Source: Burkholderiales bacterium 68-10
GTDB taxonomy: Bacteria; Pseudomonadota; Gammaproteobacteria; Burkholderiales; Burkholderiaceae_C
Assembly (NCBI GenBank): GCA_001897615.1
Contig: MKTG01000057.1
Span: 135,433-178,900, forward strand
Reading direction: 5' to 3'
DNA length: 43,468 bases
Below the pieces are notes generated by a model that made no database searches, was not told where the DNA came from, and saw nothing but the letters and a program-made list of their open reading frames with translations. The position numbers were made by a program, and so were the translations under genes. This document shows positions 24,352 to 34,173 of the stretch, piece after piece (the first letter of the stretch is position 1; each line of letters starts with the position of its first letter).

Positions 24352-25590
24352 GTGCCCACCCATTCGCCAGAGCCCGCGGACAGCCTTGCCGGATCCGGCG
24401 CGCCACCGGGTTCGGCCTGGGAGGTCTTCGGCGTCTTCCTGCGCCTGGGCCTGAGCGCGTTCGGTGGGCCCGTGGCGCACCTGGGCTACTTTCGCGCCGA
24501 ATTCGTGCAACGCCGCCGCTGGTTGGACGACGCGGCCTATTCCGACCTGGTGGCGCTGTGCCAGTTTCTGCCCGGGCCGGCCAGCAGCCAGGTGGGCATG
24601 GCGCTGGGCCTGGGTCGCGCCGGCTGGCGCGGCGCGCTGGCGGCCTGGCTGGGCTTCACGCTGCCGTCGGCGTGCGCGCTGATCCTGTTTGCCCTGGGCG
24701 TGCAGCGCTGGACGGGGTTGGCCACATCCGGCGCGGTGCATGGCCTGAAGATCGCCGCCGTTGCGGTGGTGGCGCAGGCCGTGCTGGGCATGGGGCGGTC
24801 GCTGTGTCCGGACTGGCCGCGCGCCGGCCTGGCCGTGGTGGCGGCCTTGATCGTGCTGGCCGTGCCGTCGGCGGGCGCGCAGTGGCTGGCCTGGGGGTTG
24901 GGCGCGCTGGTGGGCTGGCGCGTGCTGGCGTTGCCGGCACCGGCCCCCGCGCCGCACCGCGACGGGGGCCTGGGCCGGCGCGGCGGCGCCTGGCTTCTGC
25001 TGCTGTTCGCGACCCTGCTGGTGCTGCTGCCGTTGTTGGCGGCCTTCACGGGCTCGACCTGGGTGCGGGCGGTGGCGGTGGTCTACCAGGCGGGGGCGCT
25101 GGTGTTTGGCGGCGGCCACGTGGTGCTGCCGCTGCTGCAGGCGGGCGTGGTGGCGCCGGGCTGGATCGACAACGCCAGTTTCGTGGCCGGCTACGGCGCG
25201 GCCCAGGCGGTGCCGGGGCCGCTGTTCACCTTTGCCGCCTATCTGGGCGCGGCCATGCCGGCCGTGCTGGGTGGCGGCTGGGCGGGTGGCTTGGCGCTGC
25301 TGCTGGCAATCTTCGCGCCGGCGGCGCTGCTGGTGCTCGGCGCCCTGCCGTTCTGGGCCTCGCTGTGCCAGCACGGCGCGGTGCGACGCGCGCTGGCGGG
25401 AGTCAATGCCGCCGTGGTGGGCGTGCTGGGCGCGGCGCTGTACGACCCGGTCTGGACCAGCGCCATCCAGTCGCGCGGCGACGTTGCGCTGGCGCTGGGC
25501 GTGTTCGGCCTGTTGCTGCATGGGCGCTGCCCGCCGGTGCTGGCGGTGGGGCTGGCGGCGCTGGGCGGTTGGTGGCTGGCCGGGCGTTGA
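24352..25590 (+). CDS. chrA: Chromate transporter ChrA, full-length two-domain form
   Basis: Inner-membrane protein of 412 residues; family members export chromate in exchange with proton motive force and confer resistance. Two CHR halves are visible: first at about 24-190 (FLRLGLSAFGGPVAHLGYF, CQFLPGPASSQVGMALGL), second at about 210-405 (FGGGHVVLPLLQAGVV, AQAVPGPLFTFAAYLGAAMP). The start is GTG at 24352, 31 nt behind lysR. It converges on the methyltransferase gene with only 7 nt between stop codons. No chrB regulator is adjacent. Whether it truly transports chromate or another oxyanion is inferred from family only. Confidence 0.93.
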   Translation: MPTHSPEPADSLAGSGAPPGSAWEVFGVFLRLGLSAFGGPVAHLGYFRAEFVQRRRWLDDAAYSDLVALCQFLPGPASSQVGMALGLGRAGWRGALAAWLGFTLPSACALILFALGVQRWTGLATSGAVHGLKIAAVAVVAQAVLGMGRSLCPDWPRAGLAVVAALIVLAVPSAGAQWLAWGLGALVGWRVLALPAPAPAPHRDGGLGRRGGAWLLLLFATLLVLLPLLAAFTGSTWVRAVAVVYQAGALVFGGGHVVLPLLQAGVVAPGWIDNASFVAGYGAAQAVPGPLFTFAAYLGAAMPAVLGGGWAGGLALLLAIFAPAALLVLGALPFWASLCQHGAVRRALAGVNAAVVGVLGAALYDPVWTSAIQSRGDVALALGVFGLLLHGRCPPVLAVGLAALGGWWLAGR

Positions 25591-25597
25591 GCGCGTG

Positions 25598-26911
25598 TCA
25601 GGGCGCGGCGGGCCCGCGCCGCGCCGTGAGGTCGAAGCGCAGCAGCCGGCATTCGATGGGGCCGTTCCACAGCGGCACGCGGCGCGATTCCTTCAGGCGC
25701 AGGCGGCCGGGCAGCTTGCTGTCGGGGGTCAGCAGCCAGGCGCTCCAGCCGGCGTAGTGGCTCTTCCAGTGCGCGGCCAGGCGGGTGAAGAATTCGTCGC
25801 CGGCGTTGACGTCGGCCGCCGCCGTCGCGCCGCCCGCGGCCCGTCCGCGCGCCAGCGTGCCGGACTGGAAGGCCTCGCGGCCGCGCGCCGGCTGGCCGGC
25901 CACGCCGGCGGCGGCGATGCGCTCGCCGTAGGGCGGGTTCATCAGCAGCACGCCGGGCGTGGCGCAGGGCGGCAGGCGCTGCAGCGCGTCGCCGCCGCGC
26001 AACTGCACGGCGTGCGCCACACCGGCGCGCTGGGCGTTGCGCTGGGCAAAGTCGACCATGCGGTGGGCGACGTCGCTGCCGAAGATCCGCACGCCGGGAG
26101 ATTGCGGGTCATTTTGGCCCGCAGCGCTTGCTGGTCGAGCGCCAGCAGCTTCTTTTTTTATAGCGTTCCAGGTTGCCGCATCGAACGGCCCCAGGCGCTC
26201 GAAGGCAAAGCGCCGCTGGCCGCCGGCGGGCAGGCCCAGCAGCAGTTGCGCCGCCTCGATGACGATGGTGCCCGAGCCGCAGCAGGGGTCGTACAGCGGC
26301 AGCGGCGACACCGTGCGCGTGGCCGGCTGCCACCAGCCGCTGGCGGCCAGCATGGCGGCGGCCAGGGTTTCCTTCAGCGGCGCGTCGCCCTTGTCCTGGC
26401 GCCAGCCGCGCTTGAACAGCGGCTCGCCGCTGGTGTCGATGTACAGCGTGGCGTCCTGCGGGCCCAGGTGCGCCTGCACGCGCACGTCGGGCTGCTGGGT
26501 GTCGATGCTGGGGCGCACGCCGCCGGCCTGCTGGCGAAAGCGGTCGGCCACTGCGTCCTTGATGCGCAGGGTGGCGAAGTTCAGGCTTTTCAGCGGGCTG
26601 GCCTGCGCTGTCACATCGACGCGAAAGCTCTGGCGCGGGCTGAACCACTGCTCCCACGCCACGTCGCTGGCCAGGCGGTACAGCTCGTGCTCGTCGCGGT
26701 AGGGCGCGTGGGCCAGCTCGATCAGCACGCGCTGGGCCAGGCGGCTCAACAGGTTCAGGCGCAGCATCACGGCCCAGTCGCCGCGCACGCGCACGCCGCC
26801 GCGCAGCGTCAGCAAGTCCTGCCCGGCCAGGCCGGTGAGGCCATGCGCCTCGTCGGCCAGCAGGTCCTCGACACCGCCGGCGCAGGGCAGAAACAGCGTC
26901 AGCGTGCTCAT
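25598..26911 (-). CDS. THUMP-domain class I rRNA methyltransferase (RlmL-like, lacking the RlmK half)
   Basis: 437 residues. The N-terminal RNA-binding THUMP part runs to about 160 (LFLPCAGGVEDLLADE, then RVLIELAHAPYRDEHELYRL), followed by a Rossmann methyltransferase: SAM motif DPCCGSGTIVIEAAQLL at about 207 and catalytic MNPPYGER at about 323. C-terminal LTPDSKLPGRLRLKESRRVPLWNGPIECRLLRFDL is highly typical. E. coli RlmKL (about 700 residues) methylates G2445 and G2069 of 23S rRNA; here only the G2445-type half is present, so the m2G2445 activity is likely. A family A repeat encodes residues about 249-268 (NAIKKEAAGARPASAAG), an insertion between conserved blocks. It overlaps the thioesterase gene by 4 nt. 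Confidence 0.92.
   Translation of the reverse strand: MSTLTLFLPCAGGVEDLLADEAHGLTGLAGQDLLTLRGGVRVRGDWAVMLRLNLLSRLAQRVLIELAHAPYRDEHELYRLASDVAWEQWFSPRQSFRVDVTAQASPLKSLNFATLRIKDAVADRFRQQAGGVRPSIDTQQPDVRVQAHLGPQDATLYIDTSGEPLFKRGWRQDKGDAPLKETLAAAMLAASGWWQPATRTVSPLPLYDPCCGSGTIVIEAAQLLLGLPAGGQRRFAFERLGPFDAATWNAIKKEAAGARPASAAGQNDPQSPGVRIFGSDVAHRMVDFAQRNAQRAGVAHAVQLRGGDALQRLPPCATPGVLLMNPPYGERIAAAGVAGQPARGREAFQSGTLARGRAAGGATAAADVNAGDEFFTRLAAHWKSHYAGWSAWLLTPDSKLPGRLRLKESRRVPLWNGPIECRLLRFDLTARRGPAAP
26109..26165 (-). repeat. Family A repeat, copy 9, inside the methyltransferase gene (genic form)
   Basis: In coding direction reads CGCTATAAAAAAAGAAG into CTGCTGGCGCT and a 29-nt arm. It carries the displaced GCTAT of the genic form. 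It is translated in the same frame as the copy in rpoN. A run of seven A residues makes this spot prone to slippage or sequencing error. Confidence 0.87.
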
Positions 26912-27363
26912 GGCATCACCGTCGCCGCCGCTTGGGCGCAGGCCAGCAGCTTGCGGTGAACCGGCCCGGGAATGGCGGTGACCCGGCGCGTGCCGGGGTC
27001 GATGAAGACGATGCCGGTCTTGCCGCGCGCCACCTCGCGGCCCTCGGTCCGCTCGGTCATGCGGAACACCAGGTCGAAGCCGTAGCGGTTGAAGTCGGCC
27101 GGCTGCATCTGCACGCGCAGGGTTTCGCCGTGGAAGGCCTCGGACTTGTACTGCGCCAGCATGTCGCCGACCACGATGGCGGCGCCATCGACATGGCCTT
27201 CGCGATAGCCCAGCGCCTGGAAGAAGCGCAGCCGCGCCTCGGACACCAGGCTGAGCAGCTGGGCGTTGTCCAGGTGCCCGCCCTGGTTGACGTGGCTGAT
27301 GTAGATCTGCAAGTCGGTGGCAAAGCCGAAGTGCGGCGGCAGGTCGAAGACGATGCGGGTCAT
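26908..27363 (-). CDS. Hot-dog-fold acyl-CoA thioesterase family protein
   Basis: 151 residues of the 4-hydroxybenzoyl-CoA thioesterase type. The N-terminal strand-helix (TDLQIYISHVNQGGHLDNAQLLSLVSEARLRFF) contains the conserved HVN/DN loop and the hot-dog helix; later strands are DMLAQYKSEAFHGETLRVQ and FRMTERTEGREVARGKTGIVFID. Substrate not predictable. It lies between rpoN (13 nt away) and the methyltransferase (4-nt ATGA overlap), probably one transcript. Confidence 0.88.
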   Translation of the reverse strand: MTRIVFDLPPHFGFATDLQIYISHVNQGGHLDNAQLLSLVSEARLRFFQALGYREGHVDGAAIVVGDMLAQYKSEAFHGETLRVQMQPADFNRYGFDLVFRMTERTEGREVARGKTGIVFIDPGTRRVTAIPGPVHRKLLACAQAAATVMP

Positions 27364-27376
27364 GGTGTGAACGTGC

Positions 27377-28942
<1,566 letters not shown>

Positions 28943-28999
28943 GCCAACTCGGTATGCGCCTGCGATGCATACCGTTTCCGATCCAGCCAATCCATGAAT

Positions 29000-29117
29000 C
29001 GAACGGCCGCGGAGCAGGCCATGCCAGCGAACGCCATGCCCGGGCGTGTACCGGGCATCGGCGTTGTCCCCCCTCGCGCAGCAGAGGGGGGAAGGCGCGT
29101 CAGCGCCTCAGGGGGGT
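29000..29117 (-). repeat. Family B repeat between lptB and rpoN
   Basis: Starts CCCCCCTGAGG about ten bases after the lptB stop, contains the hairpins CCCCCCTC/GAGGGGGG type and ATGCCCGG/CCGGGCAT, and ends GGCCGTTCG close to the rpoN start. It interrupts the usually tight lptB-rpoN junction. Confidence 0.78.
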
Positions 29118-29126
29118 GCCCGTTGT

Positions 29127-29945
29127 TCACAGCCTGAAGTGCTCGCCCAGGTAGACGCGCCGCACCTCGGGGTTGGCCACGATGTCGGTCGGCGTGCCGG
29201 TGGCCAGCACGCGCCCCTCGCTGATGATCACCGCGTGGTCGCAGATGCCCAGCGTCTCGCGCACGTTGTGGTCGGTGATCAGCACGCCGATGCCCTGGCT
29301 CTTGAGGAAGGCGATGATGCGCTGGATCTCGATCACCGCGATCGGGTCGATGCCGGCGAACGGCTCGTCCAGCAGGATGAAGCGCGGCTGCGTGGCCAGC
29401 GCGCGCGCGATCTCCACCCGCCGGCGCTCGCCACCCGACAGCGCCGGTGCCGGCGAATCGCGCAGCGACTCGACGTGCAGCTGCCGCAGCAGCTCGGTCA
29501 GGCGCTGCTCGATCACGTCGCGCCCCAGCGGGCGGCCCTGGGCGTCGACCTGCAGCTCCAGCACCGCGCGCACGTTCTCGGCCACCGTCAGCTTGCGGAA
29601 GATCGACGCCTCCTGCGGCAGGTAGGACAGCCCCAGGCGCGAGCGCCGGTGGATCGGCATGTGCTCGATGGCCTGGCCGTCGATGGCGATGCTGCCGGCG
29701 TCGGCGCGCACCAGTCCGACGATCATGTAGAACGACGTCGTCTTGCCGGCGCCGTTGGGGCCCAGCAGGCCCACCACCTCGCCGTTGATCACGTCCAGCG
29801 ACACGTCGTGCACCACGCGGCGCGCGCCGTAGTTCTTGCGCAGGCCGCGCACTTCCAGCCGGCTGTGGCCGCGCGCCGCCGGGGTGCCGGCCGGCGCGGG
29901 GGCGTCAAAGCGCGACGCCAGCGCTTCCAGTGCCGGCTCGCTCAC
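29127..29945 (-). CDS. lptB: LPS export ABC transporter ATP-binding protein LptB
   Basis: Cytoplasmic ATPase of the LptB2FGC complex that extracts lipopolysaccharide from the inner membrane. Walker A GPNGAGKT at 62-69, signature ALSGGERRRVEIARAL, Walker B FILLDEPFAGIDPIAV and H-loop LITDHNVRETL, all intact. At 272 residues it has an N-terminal extension of about 28 residues (EALASRFDAPAPAGTPAARG) before the conserved RLEVRGLRKNYG, compared with about 240 in E. coli. Its start overlaps the lptA stop by 4 nt, so the two are translationally coupled. Confidence 0.96.
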   Translation of the reverse strand: MSEPALEALASRFDAPAPAGTPAARGHSRLEVRGLRKNYGARRVVHDVSLDVINGEVVGLLGPNGAGKTTSFYMIVGLVRADAGSIAIDGQAIEHMPIHRRSRLGLSYLPQEASIFRKLTVAENVRAVLELQVDAQGRPLGRDVIEQRLTELLRQLHVESLRDSPAPALSGGERRRVEIARALATQPRFILLDEPFAGIDPIAVIEIQRIIAFLKSQGIGVLITDHNVRETLGICDHAVIISEGRVLATGTPTDIVANPEVRRVYLGEHFRL

Positions 29946-30583
29946 CGGCCGGCCCCTTCGGGCAGCGCGGTGGCCGGGCGCAGCGGCAGCGCCGGCGCCG
30001 AGGCGGCGGGCGCGGCGCCACCGGACTGGCGCGGCGCCAGCGTGGCGCGCACGCGCCCGCCCGGCGCGGCCGACGGCGCCCCGGCGGTGGGCGCGCCATC
30101 CACCGTGTAGACCTCGGTGCGGTTGTTGTAGACGATCAGGCTGCCCAGCACCTGATCGAGCAGGGTGGCGCCCTCCAGGCGCCGCATCTCGGCACGGCGG
30201 ATCAGGCGCACCGTGTCGGCCTTGCTGTCGTATTCAATGGTCTCACCCTCGCCTTCGATGTATTCGTCCAGGCCCTCGCGCTTCTGGCGAAAGAAGGCGC
30301 GCTTGCCGGCCTCGGCAGACAGGGTGCCGAACTGGTTGCCGGCGCTGTCCTGGCGCACTTCCAGCCGGGCGCCGCGCATGACGATCGTGCCCTTGGTCAC
30401 CAGCACCTTGCCGGTGAAGGTGGACAGCTGCTTCTGGTCTTCGTAGCGCAGCGCATCGGCCTCGATGTTCATGGGCTTGTCGCGGTCGGCGCGCTCGGCC
30501 CAGGCCGGCACGGCCAGACCCAGCAGCAAGGTGGCGCGGACCAGGGCGCGGCGTGGCGCGCACGGCAGGACAGGAAGCTTCAT
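29942..30583 (-). CDS. lptA: Lipopolysaccharide transport periplasmic protein LptA
   Basis: Periplasmic bridge protein carrying LPS between inner-membrane LptC and outer-membrane LptD. Signal peptide about 1-28 (ALVRATLLLGLAVPAWAE). The OstA/LptA beta-jellyroll follows: PMNIEADALRYEDQKQLSTFTGKVLVTKGTIVMRGA and FREGLDEYIEGEGETIEYDSKADTVRL in family terms. After the Asn-Asn-Arg-Thr-Glu segment a low-complexity Ala/Pro tail of about 40 residues follows. No clear Shine-Dalgarno is seen. lptC and kdsC, usually directly upstream, are not present: the gene before it is dsbA with its own terminator. Confidence 0.94.
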   Translation of the reverse strand: MKLPVLPCAPRRALVRATLLLGLAVPAWAERADRDKPMNIEADALRYEDQKQLSTFTGKVLVTKGTIVMRGARLEVRQDSAGNQFGTLSAEAGKRAFFRQKREGLDEYIEGEGETIEYDSKADTVRLIRRAEMRRLEGATLLDQVLGSLIVYNNRTEVYTVDGAPTAGAPSAAPGGRVRATLAPRQSGGAAPAASAPALPLRPATALPEGAGR

Positions 30584-30660
30584 GGCTAAGGCACGGTTTT
30601 TGCTTTAGTGACGGGTCATTCTAAGCGGCGCCCATGCGCCTCGACCGGTGGCTGGGCATG

Positions 30661-30683
30661 AAAAAAGCCCGCCGAGGCGGGCT
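30661..30683 (-). terminator. Rho-independent terminator after dsbA
   Basis: On the minus strand AGCCCGCC-TC-GGCGGGCT followed by a run of T residues, 40-60 nt behind the dsbA stop. A textbook intrinsic terminator separating dsbA from lptA-lptB. Confidence 0.9.
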
Positions 30684-30724
30684 GCTCCGGGGGCCGGCGT
30701 CCGGGCGGACGGCGGCTCAGGCGA

Positions 30725-31354
30725 TCACTTCTTGCGTTCCTGCGCGATCAGGTTGTTGGTGATCTGGACCATGCGCTCGAAGCCGCCGGCCATCGAGCCG
30801 TCGGTGTAGTAACGCCCGGCAATGCCCAGCGCCGGCGTGCCTTCGACGTGGTAGGCCTCCTGCAGCTGCACGGCGCGGCGCAGCTTGTTGGCGACGCCGA
30901 AGGACTTGTAGGTGGCCTCGAACTTGGCGCGGTCCACCCCCTGCTCGGCGATCCAGGGCAGCAGCACGTCGGGCTTGTCCAGGCGCTTGCGCTCGGTTTG
31001 CAGCGCCTGGAACACCTTCATGTGCACCGGCTGGTCGGCCAGGCCCATGGCCTCGAGCGCGTAATAGATGCGCTGCAGCGGCTCGAAGCTGCTCTGGAAG
31101 CCCACGTGCTCGCGGCGCACCGCCACGTCCTTGGCGGCGGCCTTCTTCCAGGCCTCGAACACCGGCTCGAAGTTCTTGCAGTGCGAGCAGCCGTAGGAGA
31201 AGAACTCGATCACCTCGATCTGGCCGGCCGGCGCGTCGACGGGGGCGCGGTCCTTCAGCGTGGCGTAGCCGGGGCCCGACTGGGCCCAGGCCGGCAGCGC
31301 CAGCATGCCGGGCAGGGCCACGGCGGCACCGAGGGTGAATTGGCGACGATTCAT
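30725..31354 (-). CDS. dsbA: Thiol:disulfide interchange protein DsbA
   Basis: Periplasmic oxidase that introduces disulfides into exported proteins and is recycled by DsbB. 209 residues with signal peptide 1-24 (FTLGAAVALPGMLALPAWA). Thioredoxin-fold active site EFFSYGCSHC with cysteines at 56 and 59; the middle pair is Ser-His instead of Pro-His of E. coli, as is usual in betaproteobacteria in my recollection. The cis-proline loop EGTPALGI is present. AAGGAG lies 10 nt before the ATG. It follows the SPOR-protein gene by 134 nt on the same strand and ends at an intrinsic terminator. Confidence 0.95.
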   Translation of the reverse strand: MNRRQFTLGAAVALPGMLALPAWAQSGPGYATLKDRAPVDAPAGQIEVIEFFSYGCSHCKNFEPVFEAWKKAAAKDVAVRREHVGFQSSFEPLQRIYYALEAMGLADQPVHMKVFQALQTERKRLDKPDVLLPWIAEQGVDRAKFEATYKSFGVANKLRRAVQLQEAYHVEGTPALGIAGRYYTDGSMAGGFERMVQITNNLIAQERKK

Positions 31355-31488
31355 GGGGGAAGACTCCTTGTCAATGGACCTGGTTCAGAGCGGCGCGCGC
31401 GGGCGGAGTTCCCGCGTGGCATCACATGGGCCGCGCGCGGCAGTGACGGGTTTCACGGTCTGGCGTGCTGGCCGTGGCCCGGGCGGAT

Positions 31489-32370
31489 TCATTTCTGCAC
31501 GCGCACCAGCGCGGCGTCGAAGCCGTCGCCGTCCAGCCGCTGCTTGACGCGGTCGGCCGCGTCCTTGTTCTGGAACGGGCCGACGCGCACGCGGTAGACG
31601 GTGCGGCCGGCCTGCTCGCGCTCGCTCACGCGCGCTTCCACGCCCATCAGCGACAGGCGGGCGCGCTGGGCGTCGGCGTCCTCGGGCGTGCGGAAGGCGC
31701 CGGCCTGCACGAAATAGGCAAACGGGTCGGCGGCGGCGGCTGGCGCGGCCGGTGTGGCGCCGGCGCGCGCCGCGGCCAGATCGCCCAGCGGATCGCTGGA
31801 CGGGCGGGCCGGGGCCGGGCGCGCGGTGACCGCGGGTGGCACCGGCTCGGCCGCCTTGTCGGCGCCGCGCGCGGGTGGGCGCGTGTCGGCCGCGCGTGAT
31901 TCGGCCGGCTTGCTGTCGGGGGCGGGCCGGGCGACCTCGGTCGGCGCCGGGATTGGTGCCGGCGCCGGGGCGGGTGCCACGCTGCCGCTGGCGGCGGCGC
32001 CCGAGCGGGCGCCGTTCTTGCCGCGCAGCGCGGCATTCGGGTCCCAGTCCTTGTTCTTTTCGGCCTCGGCGGCGTCCTGGCCGTTGGTGCGGGTGGTGTT
32101 CTTGCTGACCAGCGGCACCGGCACCTTGGCCACGTAGATGGCCACCGCCAGCGCCGCCGCCAGGCCGAACAGCACGCCCAGCAGCAGCCCCAGGAAGGTG
32201 CCGCCGGATTGGCGCGTCCGCCGAGGCGGAGCAAGGCCGGTGGCCGGCGCCGGGCCGGCCACGGCGCTCGCGGGTTTGGCCTGCTCCGCGGCCAGTCGAA
32301 GGTCTGGTTTCATGCGCTGCGGGTGGCGCGAGGGCGCCCTGGATGGTGGGTCAAGCTCGAGAAGCGGCAT
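31489..32370 (-). CDS. SPOR-domain inner-membrane protein
   Basis: 293 residues: short cytoplasmic N-terminus, one transmembrane helix at about 57-82 (FLGLLLGVLFGLAAALAVAIYV), a long Ala/Pro-rich periplasmic linker and a SPOR domain at about 222-293 (DPFAYFVQAGAFRTPEDADAQRARL, TVYRVRVGPFQNKDAADRVKQRL). SPOR domains bind denuded peptidoglycan at the division septum, so a role in division is likely. The ATG directly follows the argS stop (TGAATG), favouring coupled translation from it; a Met at codon 20 is the alternative. Residues about 25-45 (LAAEQAKPASAVAGPAPATG) are encoded by a family B repeat. Confidence 0.9.
   Translation of the reverse strand: MPLLELDPPSRAPSRHPQRMKPDLRLAAEQAKPASAVAGPAPATGLAPPRRTRQSGGTFLGLLLGVLFGLAAALAVAIYVAKVPVPLVSKNTTRTNGQDAAEAEKNKDWDPNAALRGKNGARSGAAASGSVAPAPAPAPIPAPTEVARPAPDSKPAESRAADTRPPARGADKAAEPVPPAVTARPAPARPSSDPLGDLAAARAGATPAAPAAAADPFAYFVQAGAFRTPEDADAQRARLSLMGVEARVSEREQAGRTVYRVRVGPFQNKDAADRVKQRLDGDGFDAALVRVQK
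32226..32297 (-). repeat. Family B repeat fragment translated within the SPOR-protein gene
   Basis: In coding direction GGCCGCGGAGCAGGCCA, then GCGCCGTGGCCGG and GCGCCGGCCAC, the same order as the left half of the intergenic family B copies; the CCCCCTC hairpin half is missing or diverged. It encodes the cytoplasmic N-terminal segment. Confidence 0.75.
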
Positions 32371-34044
32371 TCACATGCGTGCCGGGGCCGACACGCCCAG
32401 CACCGCCAGGCCATTGTGCAACACCTGGGCGGTGGCGGCGACCAGCGCCAGGCGGGCGGTTTTCACGGCTGCGTCATCCACCAGGATGCGTTCGGCGTCG
32501 TAGTAGCTGTGGTAGGCGGCGGCCAGCTCGCGCAGGTAGAAGCTGACGTCGTGCGGGGCGAAGTCCTGCGCGGCGGCGCTCAGCATGTCGGGGTACTTGG
32601 CCAGTTGCAGCATCAGTGCCTGCGCGGCCGGGGTGTCCAGCGGTGCCAGATCGGCGCCGGCCAGCGTCGCCACGTCGCCGCCCCAGGCCTCCAGCACCGA
32701 GCAGATGCGCGCATGGGCGTACTGCACGTAGTACACCGGGTTGTCGTTGTTCTTGGCCACCGCCAGGTCGACGTCGAAGGTGTATTCGGTGTCGGGCTTG
32801 CGGCTGAGCAGGAAGAAGCGCACCGCGTCGGCGCTGGTCCACTCGATCAGGTCGCGCAGGGTCACGTAGCTGCCGGCGCGCTTGCTGATCTTGACTTCCT
32901 CGCCGCCCTTGACCACGCGCACCATGGTGTGCAGCACGTAGTCGGGGTAGCCGGCCGGGATGCCCACGCCCACCGCCTGCAGCCCGGCGCGCACCCGCGC
33001 GATGGTGCCGTGGTGGTCGGTGCCCTGGATGTTGATGGCCTTGGCGTAGCCGCGTTCCCACTTGCCGATGTGGTAGGCCACGTCGGGCACGAAGTAGGTG
33101 TAGCCGCCGTCCTGCTTGCGCATCACGCGGTCCTTGTCGTCGCCGTAGTCGGTGGTGCGCAGCCACAGGGCGCCGCCATCCTCGTAGGTCTTGCCGGCGT
33201 CGATCAGGCGCTGCACCGTGGCCTCGACGCGGCCGCTGTCGTACAGGCTGGATTCGAGGTAGTACTCGTCGAACTTCAGGCGGAAGGCCTGCAGGTCCTT
33301 GTCCTGTTCATGCCGCAGGTAGGCGACGGCGAACTGGCGGATGCCGTCCAGGTCGTCCGCGTCGCCGCTGGCGGTGAACTGGCGGTCGTCGGCGCGCACG
33401 CTCTGGCGCGCCAGAAAGTCGTCAGCGATGTCCTGGATGTAGTCGCCGTTGTAGGCCGCCTCGGGCCAGCCGGCGTCGCCCGGCTTGAGGCCGCGCGCGC
33501 GGCACTGCACCGAGCTGGCCAGGGTGTCGATCTGCACGCCGGCGTCGTTGTAATAGAACTCGCGGTGCACCCGCCAACCCTGGGTGGTGAACAGGTGGCA
33601 GATGGCGTCGCCCAGCGCCGCCTGGCGGCCGTGGCCGACGTGCAGCGGCCCGGTCGGGTTGGCGCTGACGAACTCGACCATCATCTTCTCGCCGCGCGCC
33701 GGCCGGCTGCCGTAGCGCGCGCCTTCGCCCAGCACCTCGCGCACCACCTGCTGCTTGGCGGCCGGCCGCAGGCGGATGTTCAGGAAACCGGGGCCGGCCA
33801 GCTCGATGGCCGACACCCAGCGCTGGAAGGCGGGCGCGGCCTCCAGCGCGCCCTTCAGCTGCTCGCCCAGCGCGCGCGGGTTGGCCTTCAGCGGCTTGGC
33901 CAGCTGCATGGCGGCGGTGCAGGCCAGATCGCCGTGCGCGGCCTGGCGGGGCGATTCAAAGGCGGCCTTCGACCCGGTGCCGGGCCAGAGCCGCTCCAGC
34001 TCGGCCGCCAGCGCGGCAAGCAGTTCGGTCTTGACGGATTGCAT
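32371..34044 (-). CDS. argS: Arginyl-tRNA synthetase
   Basis: Class I aminoacyl-tRNA synthetase charging tRNA-Arg. 557 residues, normal length. The N-terminal Add-1 domain includes [21 protein letters not shown]. The HIGH signature is in [14 protein letters not shown] at about 128-141, and the KMSKS-like loop is [12 protein letters not shown] near 383, as usual for ArgRS with a degenerate second signature. The C-terminal anticodon-binding domain ends in [15 protein letters not shown], typical of the family. The stop abuts the start of the SPOR-protein gene, so the two form an operon. Confidence 0.97.
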   Translation of the reverse strand: MQSVKTELLAALAAELERLWPGTGSKAAFESPRQAAHGDLACTAAMQLAKPLKANPRALGEQLKGALEAAPAFQRWVSAIELAGPGFLNIRLRPAAKQQVVREVLGEGARYGSRPARGEKMMVEFVSANPTGPLHVGHGRQAALGDAICHLFTTQGWRVHREFYYNDAGVQIDTLASSVQCRARGLKPGDAGWPEAAYNGDYIQDIADDFLARQSVRADDRQFTASGDADDLDGIRQFAVAYLRHEQDKDLQAFRLKFDEYYLESSLYDSGRVEATVQRLIDAGKTYEDGGALWLRTTDYGDDKDRVMRKQDGGYTYFVPDVAYHIGKWERGYAKAINIQGTDHHGTIARVRAGLQAVGVGIPAGYPDYVLHTMVRVVKGGEEVKISKRAGSYVTLRDLIEWTSADAVRFFLLSRKPDTEYTFDVDLAVAKNNDNPVYYVQYAHARICSVLEAWGGDVATLAGADLAPLDTPAAQALMLQLAKYPDMLSAAAQDFAPHDVSFYLRELAAAYHSYYDAERILVDDAAVKTARLALVAATAQVLHNGLAVLGVSAPARM

Positions 34045-34108
34045 CGGCGGATTTTACGGGGCGGGCGGCGGTCGACCGGGGGCCTGCTGCCTGCCAGTCG
34101 ATCATGCA

Positions 34109-34153
34109 TCAAATTGGCATCCAGCGCCTTGCTGGAGAGCGCCGGCAGCTATC
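34109..34153 (-). repeat. Family A interspersed repeat, copy 11
   Basis: On the minus strand begins GATAGCTGCCGGCGCT plus the 29-nt arm. It lies between the DUF2214-type gene and argS, about 20 nt behind the stop of the former. Confidence 0.8.
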
Positions 34154-34173
34154 AAACTTGAAGTGACCGGGAT

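Noticed and set aside
24352-25590. chrA as part of the LysR-regulated CoA operon
   Set aside because: It is downstream of lysR on the opposite strand from the catabolic genes and encodes an unrelated oxyanion exporter; cotranscription with lysR is possible but no functional link is shown.
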